A stretch of 64,000 bases of DNA from Isoetes taiwanensis. Lineage: Eukaryota > Streptophyta > Lycopodiopsida > Isoetales > Isoetaceae. The stretch lies in NCBI GenBank assembly GCA_021234155.1, contig JAJEKV010000032.1, positions 1,549,460-1,613,459 on the forward strand. The letters run 5' to 3'. Below are positions 59,087 through 64,000 of this stretch, in pieces. Each line of letters starts with the position of its first letter. Positions within the stretch are counted from its first letter, which is position 1. Made by a program: the position numbers and the translations under genes. The notes under the pieces are model-generated. The model was not told where the DNA came from. It did no database searches and saw nothing but the letters and a program-made list of their open reading frames with translations.

Positions 59087-60300
59087 ATGGCCATCACCAA
59101 GAGCGCTCCGGACCCAACTACCTTGGAGCATCGTGGAGATCTAAGCCATGATTGCTAAGCACATGGCTACCGACCCGACCCTTTGATATATATATATTGT
59201 TAGATGAGCTGGTAAATAGGTTTGAGAACAAACGATAGGATTCCATATCCTATCTATCACTTCTGAAACCATTCTTGATCCGGCTGAACCTTCGCCCGAC
59301 TCTCCTATACCATTGTTGAGCAACCTGACATGGTCATGATGCTCATTAAATTTTATCCTCCCGGCGGGGAAGGCCATACAGGAGGAGGAAGATATCGTAA
59401 GCTAGGCCGATCAGTATTAGGGGTTTGGCCCGGAAGATGATCATAGGGAGATTGAGAGGGCAGATCTGGCAGCCGTGTGGAAGGAATCAGTACCTGAGGG
59501 GCGGCTTTGGCGTCATTGATGGTAGAACCATTGAGGTTCCCCCATACCTGGGATGAGGCTTCAACCATTTTTGTATGGGGAGAATCCCCGAATGCTCGGT
59601 ATAGACTATCTCGATAACCATTCAGGATAGACATGGGCTATTCGACCCCCCCGGTACCATGCCGAACTTAATCGAAACGCAGCCCAACTTTTGCGGTCAG
59701 TTATCTGTGAAGATTTGAGGAGGGCCCGGGAAGAACGGGAAAAGCGGGAGGAGCTGGGCCCGACAGGACTGGCCGGGAGATGGATGGAGCATCCGGGAGT
59801 GGGCGGGCCCAATCCCGACGCACTGGTGATGTTAAGCTCAGGAAGAAGGGTGTAGCCCATAAGGCCCGGCCGCCCGGTACAAAGAAAACTAAAATTTGTT
59901 GGGGCTTTGGGGAAGAAGAAAGGCAGTCTTAGGCCAGGAGCGCTTGGTGGATAGCTCTAGGCCATTTTAGCACGGGGCTAAGGCGGTCTGCGGCTTGCAT
60001 CGGCGGGGCGCTGTAAAGCCGGGGCACGGAGCCTCCCGCAATTACCGACCGGTACGTGGCGCTGCTTGAAATCCGCCAAATTTCAGAAGTCTCTGAGAGC
60101 TTCGATCGAGGCTACAGCACCGGAGGCTGGTGCGGAGATCGCCACGGCAGTTCAAAGACCGATCTGGTTTCGGACTACATTTTAGCTCAGAGGCTGCTGA
60201 AGCCTACTTGGTGGCACTTTAGTGGCGTAATCTGCGCTATCCGCGCAAGAGGGTCACCATAATGCCCTAAGGATCTAGCCCTCGCGCCCGAGTAGGATCA
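59087..60300 (+). pseudogene. Gene 1 of element 2: frameshifted histone H3-like gene
   Basis: The start reads MAITKSAPDPTT, weakly recalling the H3 tail. A charged stretch (CEDLRRAREEREKREELGP, near 59700) and a basic KTKICW/KFVGALGKKKGSL block near 59890 parallel element 1. The fold (about 60048-60290) is broken by small indels but plainly H3. DRYVALLEIR, KFQKSL, LVR then EIAT, and K-T-D-L are followed in one frame by EAAEAYLVAL (60190-60219) and, after a stop, NLRYPRKRVTIMP ending at 60267, then DLALA. Canonical H3 has EAAEAYLVGL and AKRVTIMPKDIQLA at these places. This copy is closer to cellular H3 in alpha-2 and alpha-3 than element 1 is. Confidence 0.85.
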
Positions 60301-60435
60301 CGGAGCAGCAACAACTTGCCTAGCGAGAGTCAGCATTTGTAAATATTTTTTGTAATATTTAATAAAGAGACTTTTATTTTGAATTAAAAAGTTTAATGGT
60401 TTTTATGTTAATAATAACCTAAAGTCTTTGTCGAT

Positions 60436-60470
<35 letters not shown>

Positions 60471-60536
60471 TTTAAAAAGGGGACTTTTAAGGGTTATTTC
60501 AAACATTTCTTCTCCTCTTTCCTCCCTTCTAGCGCC
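60301..60536 (+). other. Intergenic region with A tract (element 2)
   Basis: Contains AATAAAG near 60361, a possible poly(A) signal for gene 1, a run of As near 60439-60464 and a pyrimidine-rich leader before the gene 2 ATG. No palindromic boxes as in element 1 are seen. Confidence 0.45.
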
Positions 60537-61297
60537 ATGGCTGCCGCCGACCTTGCCGCCTGGTACCATGATGGGAGAAATGGGATCCACACGTTCCTCC
60601 GACCTCTTTGCAACCTTTGCTATGCCAGCGCATCGACCTTCTCACAAGTATGCGCGGCATCCGGATCACGCCCGGATTCCTTGACTTCTACATGGAGGAA
60701 ATGCTTCTGGTGTGTATTCCTCTGGGGATCCTCCCCAATTGTATTTGGGCGGAGATAGTCCGTGAGATGTTAGGCGGGGACACACATGCTTATGGCGTCT
60801 GAAGGGGAAACTCCGATGGGGTAAACACCTGCCAGTGGTCCAGCATCAGGGGCGGCAATATCTGGAAGCTACTTTCGCCCTAGCCATCCTCATGGACCAA
60901 TCGTTGAGGATGAGACCTACTTTTGTAGAAGGGCAAACTGCACGAGTCCTCAGGAGGGGATGATGAGCATATAGGTATGGGCGACTTTGCGGTTGGAAAA
61001 AGCTAGCGGAGGAGTTACCACGCGCCGTGAACAAGCTATAGGCTTGTGGGGTTAAACGGCCTTCGGTTATCTATCACCAAGGGCAAGAGTACCTTCTCTT
61101 GGATGATATTATCACGGGCGTATCATATGGTGGCGGATTTGGCCTTAGCGCCAAAGACCATGTACTTCTACGAGCTTGCGGGGTATTGTATGGATGATTT
61201 TATCGATTTCACTTCTAGAGCTTCCCTGAGGAGGTGCCAGTTGCTTCAGTTCCGTCGAGGAGACCATAGAGCCGGCGGAGACTCTATTACGCCTTGA
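60537..61297 (+). pseudogene. Gene 2 of element 2, unknown function
   Basis: Starts MAAADLAAWYHDG at 60537. Through frame changes it shows IHTFLRPLCN, RITPGFLDFYMEEM, EATFALAILMDQS, QEYLLLDDIITG and MDDFIDFTSRASLRR, ending at a stop at 61297. Each block has a counterpart in the same order in element 1 (47613-46640). It is helix-rich with an acidic or polar middle. I recognise no domain. Confidence 0.55.
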
Positions 61298-62178
61298 GAC
61301 TTTGTGATGCAAGAACCGGCCGCCTTTGCACGAGATGCCTTCCGCGGCTATGGGACCTCCGTTCCAAACATCAATATGGTTGAGGTTCCCTCATTTCGAT
61401 GATGAGGGTGAAGATTTATATCATAACCTGCGCACAAGAAGGAAGAGCAGCAGGAGCTCAAGGAGGAAGAAGTCTCCATGGACTTGGATAAGGAAGTGGC
61501 GAGCATCGAGACTCGCAAGGGAAGGTCAGCGGGTAACCACCTTACCCGTTTCTTTTTGTCGGCCTTCCGACCGCGGGCAAGTCCTCTTCATAGCGGGATC
61601 TAGGACCGAGGTCTGAAGCTTCATGGTGGCCCTCAGGTGCACTTTCTACACAGCGGCGGCCACAAGAAGCTTCCCTATCGTGACGTTTACTTATGTACTT
61701 CGTGACGGCGGGATCTCGCCACGACGGCCTTGGGTGGGATATTGCGCCTTGGATGGGAATGAAGCTCTCACGGCAGCCCATTGGCCGTTGCATGCCCACC
61801 GGAGGTTGCATCATTGCGGCTGCCCACGGAGACCACAGGGGTAACTCCCTGGCTGCGACACCGACCGCCTCCATCACCTCCTAGGGCGGGGAGATAAAGA
61901 AAAGGGGCCTAGTTCCTAGACTGATTGTGCTATACAATTTTTGTTTATATAGATATATATACGTGTATTTATGAGATTTTGGATTGGCAACTGTTTGGAC
62001 CAAATTGAAAAATGGTGTACCTTATTTACTTATTAAATACAAAGTTCTCTTGATAAGTATAACTGAATTGTTCTTTTATGACATCCTCTTCAAAAGCATT
62101 AAAGTTTAGAATATAGTGGCATTACAAAATGTTCTCTATTCATTTTAACTATGTTGCGAGAGGAAACCATTTGGGAGT
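61298..62178 (+). other. Degraded coding-like region between genes 2 and 3 (element 2)
   Basis: Short frames with charged stretches (KKEEQQELKEEEVSMDLDKEV near 61435) probably represent the C-terminal part of gene 2. A TFYTAAATR...TYVLRDGG segment near 61645 loosely recalls the C-terminus of histone H4, but the match is too short to claim. 61900-62140 is A/T-rich and looks non-coding. Confidence 0.35.
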
Positions 62179-62718
62179 ATGAGGAGAGAATTCACCGATA
62201 TGGTTAGGAGAGACGATCTGGGACCACTTGGGATCAAGACTATGGCGGAGATATTGTGAATATCGAGTGGGAGGAAGCCTATGAGATCGAAACCACCGCC
62301 ACCGGGAGAGCCCCACGACCCTAACAAAGGGCTGGAGATAGTTAATATCCTTAGGGACCGAGCTCTCGAAGATCTGAAGATGACCCTGTGCCGTACTTGG
62401 GACTATTGGAATATGAGCAGGCACGAGGCTTTCGAGGATGCCAATGACCACCTTTGGCAACTCTTTTATGCTATGCGAAGGCTTTTTAACCTTCTCATTA
62501 TCAGCCCAACATGGGAATACCAAGCAATCATTGTCAAGCACGGGCGCGCTATAAACTTCGTCCAGGAGCTATCTGCGGGAGAGTACCCTTCTGCGATCCT
62601 GTACTTCTCGCCAACCCCTAGGCCTGATCCCTTCCGTTATGTTTTCTTTCTTGTTGTTACGCTGTGTGCGAGTAGAACTTTAAAAGTTTCCACTGTATCA
62701 TACCTACTTGTGTCTTAA
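62179..62718 (+). pseudogene. Gene 3 of element 2, unknown function
   Basis: The open frame from 62281 (145 codons) is extended upstream by MRREFTDMVRRDDLGP from 62179. Its helix-rich core DANDHLWQLFYAMRRLFNLL is followed by EYQAIIVKHGRAINFVQEL, aligning with DYAVLVKRAMALDIF of gene 3 in element 1. The last residues after PTPRPDPFRY look like read-through. It sits immediately upstream of gag, as in element 1. Confidence 0.5.
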
Positions 62719-62853
62719 CCCATGTACCAATCAACTTGTGGTTCTACTCAACTTGAATGAAATAAAAATATTGTCTTCTGTTTGTATATTCTTTTTGTCT
62801 CGATTATTTTAAAGGGATTGTACATTGATGTAAATCTGCTTATATATTCATGA

Positions 62854-64000
62854 ATGCTCCCTATAGACGGTGTACGTAATGCCGCTTGGCAAACACCCTC
62901 CAACGCCAGTAGGCTCACCCCTGAACAGGAATTGATGTTAATGAAAAAGGCAACTTCGGTGAATTCTGAGGCCTATGTGTTGCATACCAATCCAACGCAA
63001 CAAACTCAGGAGGACGGACCGGAATTACCTCCGCGACCATTGAGTCCACCTGCACAACAGCCATCTCCTCCCAGAGCTAGCCCTGTACATGTACAAAGGA
63101 GGACTCATGCTAAACGTCATCGAAGTTCCTCTAAGGATAGCGCCGCTTCCTCACATTCAACCACTTGATTGTCTTACGGGTCATCGCTATCAGACAGTGA
63201 CCATTCAAGGCGCAAGGATAAGGAATACAGAAAAACCGTTGATACTGACCATAACTAGTATATGGAAGAATCGGAAGTTGGCTCGGTTTGATGGGAAATC
63301 GAGAGGGGCTTGAATGCGAGAATCTTGGTTGGACGAAATGAAGGAGTTTGGGAAGTCCTATGGAATGACGGAGAGAAGGATACGAGGAAGGTTGCCACCA
63401 CCAACCTTACCGGGGCTGCAGGTATTTGGTGGAAGGGTTATGCGAGCTAAGCACCTGGGCGGGAGCGGTGCAAGTTCAAGAAGTTCGCTAAGGCTTTCAA
63501 ATGCGCATTCGTGCCTGATGCGCACAAATGCCAGCGATTGAGACCTTCTACGGGTTGGAATAGAAGGGCATGTCCGTTCGAGGCCTACACGGATGAATTT
63601 ATGCGCTTGAGGTTGTATGTACCGGGGAATGAATGAAAAAGGGCAGTAGGGGCTACATTGAAGGGTTGGCCCCATCCATTAAACGCATGGTCAAGGCCAT
63701 AGACCCAAAATCGATGAGCAGAGGGAAGCTAAGGCATTAAGCCTCGAGGAGGACCGCCAAGGAACCGATATCCATGACTGCTCCTTACTCGCGCCCACGC
63801 CTGGTCCGCCCTTACAAACCCGTTCACCAAGTCGGGGCCCTCTCAAGACAATTCTTCGGCCGCCGGGAGAAGAAAGTAAGCCTTTAGCACGCCCGGATAA
63901 GCAGAACAATGCGGCAAAGGAAGTTGGGGGCCTCTTACAGTCCATTCCTAAAGAGGCGGGAGAACAGCTCCGCCGGGATAAGGCATGCTACGGGTGTATG
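62854..64000 (+). pseudogene. Gag of element 2 (runs off the window)
   Basis: The N-terminal segment is proline-rich (62854-63168; RLTPEQELMLMKKATS aligns with LTPSRRNVANEIELQQIKA of element 1). The capsid core reads WLDEMKEFGKSYGM (63323), then FGGRVM/WWKGYA and FKKFAKAFK-like blocks in shifted frames, and EFMRLRLYVP near 63596. The last codons before 64000 read RRDKACYGCM, the start of a CCHC zinc knuckle. Several frameshifts are present. Confidence 0.8.

Larger units (their letters stand above)
56766..64000 (+). mobile_element. Element 2: second member of the H3-carrying LTR retrotransposon family (truncated by window end)
   Basis: Plus-strand order: LTR, primer-binding site, H3-like gene 1, gene 2, gene 3, gag. 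This is the same as element 1, with related but well-diverged sequence. Pol and the 3' LTR would lie beyond 64000. All genes carry frameshifts or stops. The preserved gene order in two diverged copies shows that the extra genes belong to the family and are not a one-off capture. Confidence 0.8.

Overview
This is eukaryotic nuclear DNA, most likely from a land plant with a large, repeat-rich genome. The evidence is plant-type Ty3 chromoviruses primed by initiator tRNA-Met, L1-type LINE remains, CACTA-type and other MITEs, a decayed PPR-type gene, a long CT microsatellite and long A/T-rich spacers. A fern or another non-seed plant is my best guess, but the sequence alone does not settle it. I see no intact cellular gene; nearly everything recognisable is mobile DNA, mostly decayed.

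Layout. 1.1-3.6 kb: frameshifted LINE reverse-transcriptase remnant. 3.70-6.59 kb: SDR element A. 6.7-8.5 kb: pieces of L1-type LINEs (an ORF2 3' end and a coiled-coil ORF1) around a 275-bp CT tract. 8.5-11 kb: A/T-rich, little recognised. 10.99-17.30 kb: SDR element C (minus strand) carrying two MITEs. 17.3-18.7 kb: probable fragment of a fourth SDR element, then an LTR end with a primer-binding site. 19.9-20.3 kb: inverted-repeat element. 20.48-27.29 kb: SDR element B. About 28.4-30 kb: PPR pseudogene (minus). 31.0-51.6 kb: giant LTR retrotransposon (element 1, minus), with a 3.9-kb tandem array inside. 53.6-56.7 kb: L1 LINE (minus). 56.8 kb to the right edge: second member of the giant LTR family (element 2, plus), cut by the window end.

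Two systems stand out. (1) The giant chromovirus family carries, between its primer-binding site and gag, a block of extra genes, the first of which encodes a histone H3-like protein. In element 1 it starts MARTKQT, as H3 does, and ends with an H3 histone fold. In element 2 a frameshifted copy keeps near-canonical H3 blocks (EAAEAYLVAL, KRVTIMP). Two further genes of unknown function follow and are shared by both elements. In element 1 the H3-like gene and gene 2 each have their own promoter module: two palindromic boxes in the same order, then the TATA box CTATAAATAG about 110 nt before the ATG. The same element ends pol with a chromodomain, a module that in other chromoviruses reads methylated H3.

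(2) Elements A, B and C share a split-direct-repeat (SDR) architecture: the left-end sequence and the right-end sequence recur joined at one internal site, where they form a nested palindrome. This is the layout of PAT/Kangaroo/TOC3-type tyrosine-recombinase (DIRS-order) retrotransposons. No reverse transcriptase or recombinase ORF is visible, so these look non-autonomous. A and B also share a structured motif near the left end with compensatory base changes in its stems.
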